From Gammaproteobacteria bacterium (GTDB lineage Bacteria; Pseudomonadota; Gammaproteobacteria; UBA6429; Thiohalophilaceae), in assembly GCA_029880855.1 (NCBI GenBank), contig JAOUNS010000004.1, positions 240,723-304,722 of the forward strand: a stretch of DNA of 64,000 nt, in the 5' to 3' direction. Within the stretch, counting starts at the first letter, position 1. Each line of letters starts with the position of its first letter. Positions 8,221 through 16,023 of the stretch are shown here, in pieces. The translations under genes were made by a program, and so were the position numbers. The notes beneath the pieces are model-generated. The model ran no database searches and had not been told where the DNA came from. It worked only from the letters and a program-made list of their open reading frames with translations.

Positions 8221-9045
8221 TCATTTATCCTTATGATCTATAAGACCTAGCAATCCAGATCTCCGATTATTTTCACTACTATGTCTATCTCTCAGGTCAA
8301 GCAAACCACCACCAAGTCTATTTGTTGTGTTGTTTTCTCTTACTAATCCTGCAGGAAACCCTGCCACATTTGATCGATGTCCAGATGTATCAGTAGTAGA
8401 AAATATACGATTAATTGCATCGCCTAATCCAGTTTCTTGAATATTAGGCGCTGAAGAACTTTGGCTGCTACTTCGCAGTGTTTCTATATCCTTTCTTAGC
8501 TTTTCATTTTCATTTATTAGTCGTTTAATACCACCTCTGTAAATTGGTATTAGAGCATTTTTAATTTCTTTCTCAAGCTCATCAATAGTTGAAAAGTACT
8601 TTGGGCTGTGTCTTTCTGATAATTTTTTCTTGAAATCATTCAGCAATTTTCGCTTTATGTTATAATCGCTTGCATATTTATCATCATAAAAAATTTCGTC
8701 GTCAGATTTAACATTCTTAAAATATACTAAAACATCTTTTTTAAAATGATTGATTGCATAAAGATACTCCCACTTTGTGATACTCAGCCTATCCGAATTA
8801 GTCATTTGGGGAATTATCGAACCATAACGTTCACCAACTATCAAAACAAGAAAATCACTTTCTTTGATGCCTGTAATAATTTCATTTCTTGATGAACCAC
8901 TTGATGCCGGTTTTATATCAAGCGCATTTATATTCATATTAAATTCACGCAGCACATTAGCCACAGCTTTTCTTTCACTTTCCAGATCAAGAAATGTCGA
9001 GCTTATGAATGCTGATGGATGGGAAGTATGCATATTAATCTTCAC
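8221..9045 (-). CDS. DUF4062 domain protein
   Basis: GTG start at 9045 chosen because AGGAG lies 6 bases upstream; the next ATG is four codons inside. Residues 8-95 match DUF4062: AFISSTFLDLESERKAV, then ESDFLVLIVGERYGS. This is a TIR-like Rossmann domain often fused to signalling ATPases or found in defence loci. The rest is a Lys-rich helical region, a coiled coil (about 185-205) and a disordered Ser/Asn/Gly-rich tail with repeated GLL(D/G)LRD-like pieces. No effector domain is attached, so it may act with an unseen partner. Confidence 0.7.
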   Translation of the reverse strand: MKINMHTSHPSAFISSTFLDLESERKAVANVLREFNMNINALDIKPASSGSSRNEIITGIKESDFLVLIVGERYGSIIPQMTNSDRLSITKWEYLYAINHFKKDVLVYFKNVKSDDEIFYDDKYASDYNIKRKLLNDFKKKLSERHSPKYFSTIDELEKEIKNALIPIYRGGIKRLINENEKLRKDIETLRSSSQSSSAPNIQETGLGDAINRIFSTTDTSGHRSNVAGFPAGLVRENNTTNRLGGGLLDLRDRHSSENNRRSGLLGLIDHKDK

Positions 9046-9083
9046 AAATTACTCCTGATTACATTTCCATTCATACAAAACAA

Positions 9084-9107
9084 AAAAGACAGCCGAAGCT
9101 GTCTTTT
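9084..9107 (-). terminator. terminator of the TSCPD (nrd) gene
   Basis: On the minus strand AAAAGACAGC-TTCG-GCTGTCTTTTTTG: a strong stem with a UUCG tetraloop and U tract, about 145 bases past the stop of the 9252-9968 gene. Confidence 0.75.
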
Positions 9108-9127
9108 ATTTTTCTATTTTCTGCCTT

Positions 9128-9250
9128 GTTAAGAGCAAGCGAGGGATTCGCAGACAAGGCGCGGTGCTTACCGAGAAGCGGAGTGTACAAACAGTACATG
9201 AGCATTCTCAGGAAGTGCCGCAACGCCGTATGCGGATGACTCGCGCCGCT
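9128..9250. repeat. dispersed ~110-bp intergenic repeat, copy 1
   Basis: Core AGACAAGGCG...GAAGCGGAGTGTACA...GTACATGAGCATTC...AACGCCGTATGCGG. A second copy is at 28697-28803 and a 3'-truncated one at 62640-62690. Each lies just beyond the stop of a gene. No coding sense is evident. Confidence 0.6.
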
Positions 9251-9251
9251 A

Positions 9252-9968
9252 TTAACCGCATTTACTGTCGCCACAGTTAAGACATGTAAGACACCCATCC
9301 ATCTTAATCACCGCCTTGGTCGAACACTTGGCACACAGTTGCGATCCCGCCGGGAATTCGCTGGGGGCGTTGTCTTCGGCCTGTTTGAGGGTGCCTTCGT
9401 ATTGGGCGCGTTTTTCCTCGATGAGTTTTTTCTGGTGTTCGTCGAGGCCGTCGTCCTTGAGCAGGCCGATCATGCGCATGTGGCATTCGATGGCGTCGCC
9501 GATTTCGGCCACCAGTGAGGGCATGAATTTGCCGCCTTTTTTGAAGTAGCCGCCGCGGGGGTCGAAGACCGCTTTCAGCTCTTCCACCAGGAAGGTGACG
9601 TCGCCGCCTTTGCGGAACACGGCGGAGATGATGCGTGTTAAGGCCACGATCCACTGGAAGTGGTCCATGTTTTTGCTGTTGATGAACACTTCGAACGGGC
9701 GGCGGATTTCGTGGGGGGTGCCGGCGTTGAGGATCATGTCATTGATGGTGACATACAGGGCGTGTTCGGTGAGCGGGGTTTTCACCTTGTAGGTGGAGCC
9801 GAGCAGCATTTCCGGGCGCTCGACTTTCTCGTGCATGTGCACGATGTTGGTCTCTTCCTGCAGTTCACCCTTGATCTCGGCGATGGCGCGGTCACCGACT
9901 TTGTCGTCTTCAATTTGGTCTTTGGCGACTTCGTAGTCGACTATCTTGCTTTCAATCTTAATTGCCAT
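9252..9968 (-). CDS. TSCPD-domain protein, C-terminal partner of class II RNR
   Basis: 238 residues from ATG 9968 (GGAGG 11 bases upstream). The central part (TPLTEHALYVTINDMILNAGTPHEIRRPFEVFINSKN) is a TSCPD domain, normally the C-terminal part of B12-dependent ribonucleotide reductases. The tail carries five Cys (CAKCS, CLTCLNCGDSKCG), fitting a zinc site plus the redox Cys pair that re-reduces the active site. The catalytic subunit is encoded just upstream at 10616-12766 without this domain, so the enzyme is split in two, as NrdJa/NrdJb is in Pseudomonas. The spacing is interrupted by a 40-residue membrane protein gene and repeats. Confidence 0.8.
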   Translation of the reverse strand: MAIKIESKIVDYEVAKDQIEDDKVGDRAIAEIKGELQEETNIVHMHEKVERPEMLLGSTYKVKTPLTEHALYVTINDMILNAGTPHEIRRPFEVFINSKNMDHFQWIVALTRIISAVFRKGGDVTFLVEELKAVFDPRGGYFKKGGKFMPSLVAEIGDAIECHMRMIGLLKDDGLDEHQKKLIEEKRAQYEGTLKQAEDNAPSEFPAGSQLCAKCSTKAVIKMDGCLTCLNCGDSKCG

Positions 9969-10104
9969 TGTCTGCGTTTCCTCCAGTTTTGTTCTTTTGT
10001 GCGTCGTTGTGATGTACGTTTGCGCATATAAATTGATCTCTTTGTCAACGCAAAGACGCTGAGGCGCAAGGTTTTATTGCGCTGCGCGGCTTTGCCGGTT
10101 ACGG

Positions 10105-10227
10105 CTAATCCATGAAAGCGGCGCCACAAAGTGCGACCAGCAGGATTGAGGTAAGTACTTTTAAAAACACCTGCCATGCCTTGTGAACTGCATCGACGGG
10201 TTTGGCGTAGTCTCTGATCTCGTTCAT
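10105..10227 (-). CDS. 40-aa single-pass membrane protein between RNR genes
   Basis: Reading frame MNEIRDYAKPVDAVHKAWQV... to ...AAFMD, with a GGAGG ribosome site 7 bases before the ATG at 10227. Residues 1-18 are amphipathic, 19-38 hydrophobic. The good ribosome site and protein-like composition argue for a real gene. It lies on the same strand between the two halves of the class II ribonucleotide reductase and may be cotranscribed with them. No family recognised. Confidence 0.55.
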   Translation of the reverse strand: MNEIRDYAKPVDAVHKAWQVFLKVLTSILLVALCGAAFMD

Positions 10228-10615
10228 GGTCGTTCCTCCGGTTGTGGTTCCCTGCGTTGGTTTGCTTTTTATCCCTCACCCTGCCCCCTCCCGGAGGGAG
10301 AGGGAATTGGGTTTGGGTCACACCCTTGCCTTGCCTTGCTTTTTTATCGCGACTCGACGGTCGCTTTTACTGCTTCTGTTGCGGCCCGAAGGCTGCGATT
10401 CTATTCACACTGCGCTTTCGCGCCTTTGCGTTAAACTTTATCCCCTCACCCGTCCTGAGCGAGGCCGAGGTGGTTGCTGTCACCTCATTACTTGTTCTGA
10501 GTGAGGTAGAGGAGACTGATGCCAGGCACAGTGCTTTACGAATTGCGCAGCGTACATGTAGTACGTGAGCAAATTCGTAAAGTGCTGTAACACCGCATCA
10601 GTCCCTCTACCCCGC
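10228..10615. other. non-coding spacer with REP-like hairpins
   Basis: Contains a CCCTCACCCTGCCCCCTCCCGGAGGGAGAGGG hairpin of a common gammaproteobacterial REP type (about 10269-10302) and the long palindrome at 10506-10610. No convincing gene was seen on either strand. Confidence 0.6.
10506..10610. repeat. 105-bp imperfect palindrome downstream of nrdJ
   Basis: Outer arms GTAGAGGAGACTGATGC / GCATCAGTCCCTCTAC and inner arms AGTGCTTTACGAATT / AATTCGTAAAGTGCT around GTACATGTAGTAC. It begins 5 bases past the nrdJ stop, so on the minus strand it would fold into a long hairpin at the 3' end of that gene. Confidence 0.65.
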
Positions 10616-12766
10616 TCAGAACTTGCCGTAGTAGCCTTCCTTGAGAGCATCGAATAGATTCGCGGCAGTATGTATCTCACCGTCATATTCGATCTCTTCG
10701 TTGCCCTTGACTTCGATCACCTGGCCGTCGTCCAGTTTGAAGCGGTAGGTGGTCTTTTCCAGATCCTGTTCTTTCACCAGTACGCCCTGGAAGGCTTCCG
10801 GGTTGAAGCGGAAGGTGGTGCAGCCTTTCAGACCCTGTTGGTAGGCGTAGGTGTAGATGTTCTTAAAGTCTTCAAACGGATAATCGGTCGGCACGTTGGC
10901 GGTCTTGGAGATGGAGGAGTCCACCCACTTTTGTGACGCGGCCTGGATGTCGACGTGTTCTTTCGGGGTGATGTCTTCCGCCGTGATGAAGTAGTCGGGC
11001 AGTTGCTCGTCGGCTTCCTGTGAGTAGGGCATGGCCTTTTCGTTGACCAGTTCGCGGTAGGCGAGCAGTTCAAACGAGTAGACGTCGATTTTTTCCTTGG
11101 TCTTGCGGCCTTCGCGGATCACGTTGCGGGCATAGTGATGGGCGAAGCTCGGCTCGATACCGTTGCTGGCGTTGTTGGCCAGTGACAGGGAGATTGTGCC
11201 GGTGGGAGCGATAGAGCTGTGGTGGGTGAAGCGTGCGCCCACATCGGCCAGGGCATCCACCAGATCCGGATTGACCTGCGCCACCTGCTGCATGTAGCGG
11301 CTGTATTTGGCGTGCAGCACCTTGCCCTTGATCTTGTCACCGAGCTTGTAGCCGTCTTTTTTCATTTCCGGCCGTTTGCGCAGCATCTCTTTGCTGACCT
11401 TGAATTCCTGTTCCATGATGGGGGCCGGGCCTTTCTCTTTGGCCAGTTCCAGCGCGGTGTGCCAGCCGGTGACAGCCAGTTCACGGGAGACCTTTTCGGT
11501 GAATTCAACCGATTCGGGGCTGCCGTATTTCATGCGCAGCATGGTGGCGGTGGAGCCGAGGCCGAGGAAGCCCATGCCGTGACGGCGCTTGCTGAGGATT
11601 TCATTGCGCTGGCCTTCCAGCGGCAGGCCGTTGATTTCCACCACGTTGTCCAGCATGCGGGTGAAGATGGCGACGGTCTTGTTGAACTCATCCCAGTTGA
11701 AGCGCGCCTTTTCGGTGAAGGGTTCTTCGACGAACTTGGTCAGGTTGATGGAGCCCAGCAGGCAGGAGCCATACGGCGGCAGCGGCTGTTCACCACAGGG
11801 GTTGGTGGCGCGGATGTTTTCGCAGAACCAGTTGTTGTTCATTTCATTGACCTTGTCGATGAGGATGAAGCCCGGTTCGGCAAAGTCGTAGGTGGAGGTC
11901 ATGATCATGTCCCACAGGCGGTGGGCCTTGATGGTCTTGTAGATCTTGCAGGCCACCAGCCCTTCGCTGTTGGTGATGTAGGTATCCTGCACGGGCCATT
12001 CACGCCAGACGATCTGCTTTGGATCGTTGAGGCCGATCTTGTCCAGTTCCGCTTCTTTTTCGGTGACCGGATAGGCCAGCTGCCAGTCGGCGTTGTCGGC
12101 CACGGCCTGCATGAATTCGTCGGTGATCAGCAGCGACAGGTTGAACTGGCGCAGGCGACCGTCTTCGCGCTTGGCGCGGATGAAGTCCATCACGTCGGGA
12201 TGGCCCACGTCGAAGGTGGCCATCTGTGCGCCGCGACGACCGCCGGCGCTGGAGACGGTGAAACACATCTTGTCGTAGATATCCATGAAGGAGAGCGGAC
12301 CGGAGGTATAGGCGCCGGCGCCGGAGACATAGGCCCCTTTCGGACGCAGGGTGGAGAATTCATAGCCGATACCGCAGCCGGCCTTCAGGGTCAGACCCGC
12401 TTCATGCACCTTTTCCAGGATATTGTTCATGGAGTCGCCGACGATGCCGGAGACGGTGCAGTTGATGGTGGAGGTGGCCGGTTTGTGTTCCAGTGCGCCC
12501 GCATTGGAGGTGATGCGGCCGGCCGGAATGGCGCCGTGGCGCAGGGCCCAGAGAAATTCTTCGTACCAGTATTGGCGGTTTTCAGTGGCTTCCACTTCCG
12601 CCAGGGCGCGGGCGACGCGCTGATAGGTATCGTCAATGCTCTGATCGATGATGTCGCCGTCTTTGCTTTTGAGGCGGTATTTCTTGTCCCAGATGTCGGC
12701 CGAGGCTTCCTGTAATTTGATTTCACCGTACTTGTGCTTGGGTACTGCCTTGAGATGTGCCTTCAT
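10616..12766 (-). CDS. nrdJ: adenosylcobalamin-dependent (class II) ribonucleotide reductase, catalytic chain
   Basis: Reduces ribonucleotides to deoxyribonucleotides using coenzyme B12, so works with or without oxygen. The start is ATG 12766 with a GGAGG site 11 bases upstream; the longer frame adds 38 residues without support. 716 residues. Visible motifs: TINCTVSGI (first active-site Cys), AGCGIGYEFSTLRPKGA, SSAGGRRGAQMATFDVGHPDVMDFI, NPCGEQPLPPYGSCLLGS (the NPCGE radical Cys and glycyl region), APTGTISLSLANNASNGIEPSF, CTTFRFNP. An ATP-cone is not evident at the N-terminus and the TSCPD/Cys-rich tail is on a separate gene downstream. NrdR-box-like palindromes and a DnaA box lie upstream. 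Confidence 0.9.
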   Translation of the reverse strand: MKAHLKAVPKHKYGEIKLQEASADIWDKKYRLKSKDGDIIDQSIDDTYQRVARALAEVEATENRQYWYEEFLWALRHGAIPAGRITSNAGALEHKPATSTINCTVSGIVGDSMNNILEKVHEAGLTLKAGCGIGYEFSTLRPKGAYVSGAGAYTSGPLSFMDIYDKMCFTVSSAGGRRGAQMATFDVGHPDVMDFIRAKREDGRLRQFNLSLLITDEFMQAVADNADWQLAYPVTEKEAELDKIGLNDPKQIVWREWPVQDTYITNSEGLVACKIYKTIKAHRLWDMIMTSTYDFAEPGFILIDKVNEMNNNWFCENIRATNPCGEQPLPPYGSCLLGSINLTKFVEEPFTEKARFNWDEFNKTVAIFTRMLDNVVEINGLPLEGQRNEILSKRRHGMGFLGLGSTATMLRMKYGSPESVEFTEKVSRELAVTGWHTALELAKEKGPAPIMEQEFKVSKEMLRKRPEMKKDGYKLGDKIKGKVLHAKYSRYMQQVAQVNPDLVDALADVGARFTHHSSIAPTGTISLSLANNASNGIEPSFAHHYARNVIREGRKTKEKIDVYSFELLAYRELVNEKAMPYSQEADEQLPDYFITAEDITPKEHVDIQAASQKWVDSSISKTANVPTDYPFEDFKNIYTYAYQQGLKGCTTFRFNPEAFQGVLVKEQDLEKTTYRFKLDDGQVIEVKGNEEIEYDGEIHTAANLFDALKEGYYGKF

Positions 12767-12887
12767 GATAGGGGTTATCCTCCAGGTTATAACCGATTGT
12801 TCTTTTTGGTTTTTTGCTATCAACACCAAGTGATTCAGAGACGGGGCCTGCCGCAATTTGCCTTGTCTCCCCCACTTCATTTTTGCA

Positions 12888-12903
12888 ACACTAGATATAG
12901 TGT
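12888..12903. promoter_or_regulatory. NrdR-box-like palindrome, proximal
   Basis: ACACTAGATATAGTGT, 122 bases before the nrdJ start. It fits the NrdR repressor consensus ACACWATATATWGTGT with one or two changes. Confidence 0.65.
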
Positions 12904-13024
12904 CAGGCTGGAATCTTATGAGGATGCTGAAGTGAAGTCAACAAGCGTTTGCTAATATATAAGAAATTACTATGACCCTTTATTTTCAACAACTTACACA
13001 GCATATCTACAAGTGCCGCACATA

Positions 13025-13033
13025 TTATCCACA
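13025..13033 (+). promoter_or_regulatory. perfect DnaA box
   Basis: TTATCCACA, the consensus DnaA site, between the two NrdR-like boxes. DnaA is known to control nrdAB in E. coli. A single box can also arise by chance. Confidence 0.45.
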
Positions 13034-13053
13034 AACTTACTCACAGGCTCCTG

Positions 13054-13069
13054 ACACAATATATTGTGG
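13054..13069. promoter_or_regulatory. NrdR-box-like palindrome, distal
   Basis: ACACAATATATTGTGG, nearly perfect to the NrdR consensus. It is about 166 bases from the proximal box, which is wider than the roughly 30-base spacing usual for paired boxes, so loop formation or separate promoters would be needed. Confidence 0.65.
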
Positions 13070-13362
13070 AGCAATTAAGCCTGATCCTGGTGCGGGCTGT
13101 CAAATGCCTGTAACAATCAGGTGTGAGGGGTTAGCGTTTACTTACTTTGGTGAATGGTGGATGGTGGCGGAGCGGTGATGCAACAGTGCCTGAAACGGTG
13201 TCGGTCAGACTTATATTTTTGTGTGTGAAAATTTATATACCTTTAATACCGCTGTCGGCGGTCATGCGCGCTGTTGAACTTTTTTACAAGGCTGACAGTC
13301 TTTGTGTTGCTGTGCACACAAACGCAAAATAAAAACGTAATTCTTTTTCTCAGGATGTAGTG

Positions 13363-14748
13363 ATGAATAAAAAAACCAATCTGTCCGGACTCTCTGCGGT
13401 CCTGTTGTTTGTGATGACTCTTCTTTCGCCGGCCGCCTGGGCAGGGCTGCCGTTTTTCGACAGCCAGGGCGATAAATTACCCACCCTGGCCCCCATGCTG
13501 GAAAAGACCACCCCTGCGGTGGTCAACATCGCCACCACCGGTACGGTGCGTGTGCAGGAGAATCCCCTCTTTTCCGATCCCTTCTTCCGCCATTTCTTTG
13601 GTGACCGTTTTCCCAATCAACCCCGTGAGCGCAAGACCTCCAGTCTGGGTTCCGGGGTGATTGTGGATGCGAAGAAGGGTTACATCATGACCAACCACCA
13701 TGTGATTGCCAAGGCCGATGAAATCACCGTGACCTTGCGCGATGGTCGCAGCCTGAAAGCAAAATTGATCGGTACCGATCCCGATACCGATATCGCGGTG
13801 ATTCAGGTCCCGGCGGAAAACCTTACAGCGGTGCCTTTTGCCGATTCAGAAGCCTTGCGCGTGGGTGATTTTGTGGTGGCCATCGGTAATCCGTTTGGTC
13901 TGGGTCAGACGGTGACCTCCGGTATCGTCAGCGCCCTGAGCCGCAGCGGTCTGGGTATTGAAGGTTATGAGGACTTTATTCAGACCGATGCCTCCATCAA
14001 CCCCGGTAACTCCGGTGGTGCGCTGGTCAATCTGCGCGGAGAACTGGTGGGGATCAATACCGCCATCTTCTCCCAGAACGGCGGCAATGTGGGTATCGGT
14101 TTCGCCATTCCGATCAACATGGCCGAGAGCATCATGCAACAGTTGATTGAGCATGGTGAAGTGAAGCGCGGCCGGCTGGGCGCCCAGGCGCAAAACCTGA
14201 CCCCGGATCTGGCGCAGGCCTTTAATCTGCAACAGGGTCGTGGTGCGGTGATTACCCGGGTCAGCACCGGGTCACCGGCGGACAAGGCCGGTTTACAGGC
14301 CGGTGATATCGTCACCGAAATCAACGGCAAACAGGTCAGGAATGCGGACAGCCTGCGCAATACGATTGGCCTGTTACGTGTGGGTGAGAAAGTCACCTTG
14401 CAGATCCTGCGCGAAGGCAAGAGTAAAAAACTGGTGGTGGAGATCAAGGAAGCCGTGATTGAGACCACCCAGGGCGAACAAGTCCATCGTTACCTGGCCG
14501 GTGCGACTCTGACCGATATTGAGGATGACTCCCGTCGCCATGGCCGTATCGCCGGTGTGCTGGTGACGGAGGTGGAACGCGGCAGTCCGGCCTGGCGCGC
14601 CGGTATTCGGCCCAATGATGTGATTACCGCCGTCAATCGCAAGCCGGTGAAAAATGTCCAGGCCATGCAGAAATTACTGGGCAAGAGCCGCGGCCTGCAA
14701 CTGCATCTGCGGCGCGGCGGAGATACCCTGTTCCTTTACTTGCAATAA
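13363..14748 (+). CDS. degP: Do-family (DegP/DegQ) periplasmic serine endoprotease
   Basis: Degrades misfolded envelope proteins. Starts at ATG 13363 (an in-frame GTG just before is unlikely), AGGA 8 bases upstream. Signal peptide of about 28 residues ends in AWA-G. Trypsin-like domain 40-265 with the triad His in TNHHVIAKADE, Asp in DPDTDIAVIQV and Ser in NPGNSGGALVN. Two PDZ domains follow: LGAQAQNLTPDLAQAFNL onward (about 275-365) and a shorter second one (380-460, RGSPAWRAGIRPNDVITAVN). The 461-residue length is typical. Monocistronic, closed by a hairpin at 14758. Confidence 0.92.
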   Translation: MNKKTNLSGLSAVLLFVMTLLSPAAWAGLPFFDSQGDKLPTLAPMLEKTTPAVVNIATTGTVRVQENPLFSDPFFRHFFGDRFPNQPRERKTSSLGSGVIVDAKKGYIMTNHHVIAKADEITVTLRDGRSLKAKLIGTDPDTDIAVIQVPAENLTAVPFADSEALRVGDFVVAIGNPFGLGQTVTSGIVSALSRSGLGIEGYEDFIQTDASINPGNSGGALVNLRGELVGINTAIFSQNGGNVGIGFAIPINMAESIMQQLIEHGEVKRGRLGAQAQNLTPDLAQAFNLQQGRGAVITRVSTGSPADKAGLQAGDIVTEINGKQVRNADSLRNTIGLLRVGEKVTLQILREGKSKKLVVEIKEAVIETTQGEQVHRYLAGATLTDIEDDSRRHGRIAGVLVTEVERGSPAWRAGIRPNDVITAVNRKPVKNVQAMQKLLGKSRGLQLHLRRGGDTLFLYLQ

Positions 14749-14757
14749 ACCACTCCA

Positions 14758-14790
14758 AACACACAGGCCGGGGCAACCGGCCTGTGTGTT
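14758..14790 (+). terminator. terminator after degP-like gene
   Basis: 14-bp perfect stem AACACACAGGCCGG / CCGGCCTGTGTGTT with a 5-base loop; only a short T-containing tail, so it may work partly as a stabilising hairpin. Confidence 0.6.
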
Positions 14791-14983
14791 AATAACCATT
14801 TCGATACTGTGAGCTTTAACAATTATTCACAAACAATCCGTAATCCCCCCTTAAGCAATACCCCTTTTCTCATTAAACTTATTATCAACAAAGTACGCAG
14901 GTTTTCCCTGCCGGCGCCAATGGTCATGGCGTCGTCAACTTCCTCACGGAGAGGGGAAAAGCACACAGGCTTCAGTTCAGTCG

Positions 14984-15988
14984 ATGCACAGACATTTCAA
15001 ACTTGCCGCTGCGGTGGTGCTGTTGGGATACATCACACCGGTTTCGGCGACGGCGGAAGACAAGCAGATTATTATTGCGGTACGTGCGCACTCAGGCGAA
15101 CAGCATGCGATCAAGAAATGGCAACCGACTGTTGATCGCCTGAATCAGTCCATTCCCGGTTTTCAGTTCAGGTTGCAGCCCTATACCAGCCTCAAACAAC
15201 AACGGCAGGACGGTGAGTGGAAAAAGTATCACTTCGTATTGACCAATCCCGCCACCTATATCGCACTGGAAAAAAATGCCGGCGCCAAAGCACTGCTCAC
15301 CCTGATCAATGACCGCACCGGCATGGCGCAATCCCGCTTTGGGTCCGTGATTTTTACCCATGTGGATCACAGTGATATTGTCAGCCTCAAGGATTTGTCC
15401 GGCAAAAACTTTATGGGGGTAAACCCGCTGGGTTTTGGCGGCTGGCTGGTTGCCTTGCACGAATTCCGCAAACAGGGTATCGAACCCCGGCGGGATTTTG
15501 CCTCGCTGCAATTTGCCGGTAATCAGCCCGATGTGGTCTATGCCGTGCGGGATAAAAAAGTCCATGCGGGTGTTGTGCGTACTGATATGCTGGAACGACT
15601 GGCCGCCAAAGGCCGGATCCAATTGACCTCCTTCCGTATTCTCAATCAGCAGGAAAATCCCGATTTTCCTTTCTTCCACAGCACGCCACTCTATCCGGAA
15701 TGGCCTTTTGCGGTCATGCCGCACACCGCACCCGAGCTGTCGGCGCAGGTCAAGCAGGTGCTGGCATCCATCCATCGTGCGGATGTTGCCGCCAAAGCCG
15801 GAAAATATATGGGTTGGGAACCGGCACTGGACTACCAGCCCGTGAAACAACTGATGCAGGCGCTGGGTGTAGAACCATTTGCCAGGAAAACCATACTCTC
15901 TCATTTTTCAGGTTGGTCAGGCGGCATAATCGTGCTAATAATAACCATGGCTGTACTCTTATATATATTCCGTAAAAAAATACGGTAA
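14984..15988 (+). CDS. PhnD-like periplasmic binding protein with C-terminal membrane anchor
   Basis: 334 residues. Signal peptide 1-24 (cleavage near VSA-T). Residues 28-290 fit the phosphate/phosphite/phosphonate-binding PhnD fold: IIIAVRAHSGEQHAIKKW, HFVLTNPATYI, SLKDLSGKNFMGVNPLGFGGW, AVRDKKVHAGVVRTDMLE. Unlike transport receptors it ends in a membrane helix (312-330) and a basic tail, so it should be tethered facing the periplasm. No permease or ATPase follows; instead a giant sensor kinase starts 35 bases downstream. In arsenite sensing a PhnD-like protein (AioX) also feeds a kinase, so a sensory role is likely. The ligand is not predictable. Confidence 0.75.
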   Translation: MHRHFKLAAAVVLLGYITPVSATAEDKQIIIAVRAHSGEQHAIKKWQPTVDRLNQSIPGFQFRLQPYTSLKQQRQDGEWKKYHFVLTNPATYIALEKNAGAKALLTLINDRTGMAQSRFGSVIFTHVDHSDIVSLKDLSGKNFMGVNPLGFGGWLVALHEFRKQGIEPRRDFASLQFAGNQPDVVYAVRDKKVHAGVVRTDMLERLAAKGRIQLTSFRILNQQENPDFPFFHSTPLYPEWPFAVMPHTAPELSAQVKQVLASIHRADVAAKAGKYMGWEPALDYQPVKQLMQALGVEPFARKTILSHFSGWSGGIIVLIITMAVLLYIFRKKIR

Positions 15989-16023
15989 CTCTCAACGCTC
16001 GGCTGCCTTGACTGAAGGCCTGC

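Larger units (their letters stand above)
12767..13362. other. 596-bp divergent spacer nrdJ / degP
   Basis: Apart from the two NrdR-like boxes and the DnaA box it shows no gene with a ribosome site; short frames within it look random in composition. Both the nrdJ promoter (minus) and the protease promoter (plus) should lie here. Confidence 0.6.

Noticed and set aside
9071..9298. 75-codon minus-strand frame in the 9.1-kb spacer
   Set aside because: Made of the dispersed 110-bp repeat and a terminator; not a gene.
11219..12715. 498-codon plus-strand frame opposite nrdJ
   Set aside because: It is the antisense shadow of a well-defined ribonucleotide reductase; Gly/Val/His/Phe-rich composition and no ribosome site.
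12972..13178. 68-codon plus-strand frame upstream of the protease
   Set aside because: Covers the DnaA and NrdR-like boxes, no ribosome site, random composition.
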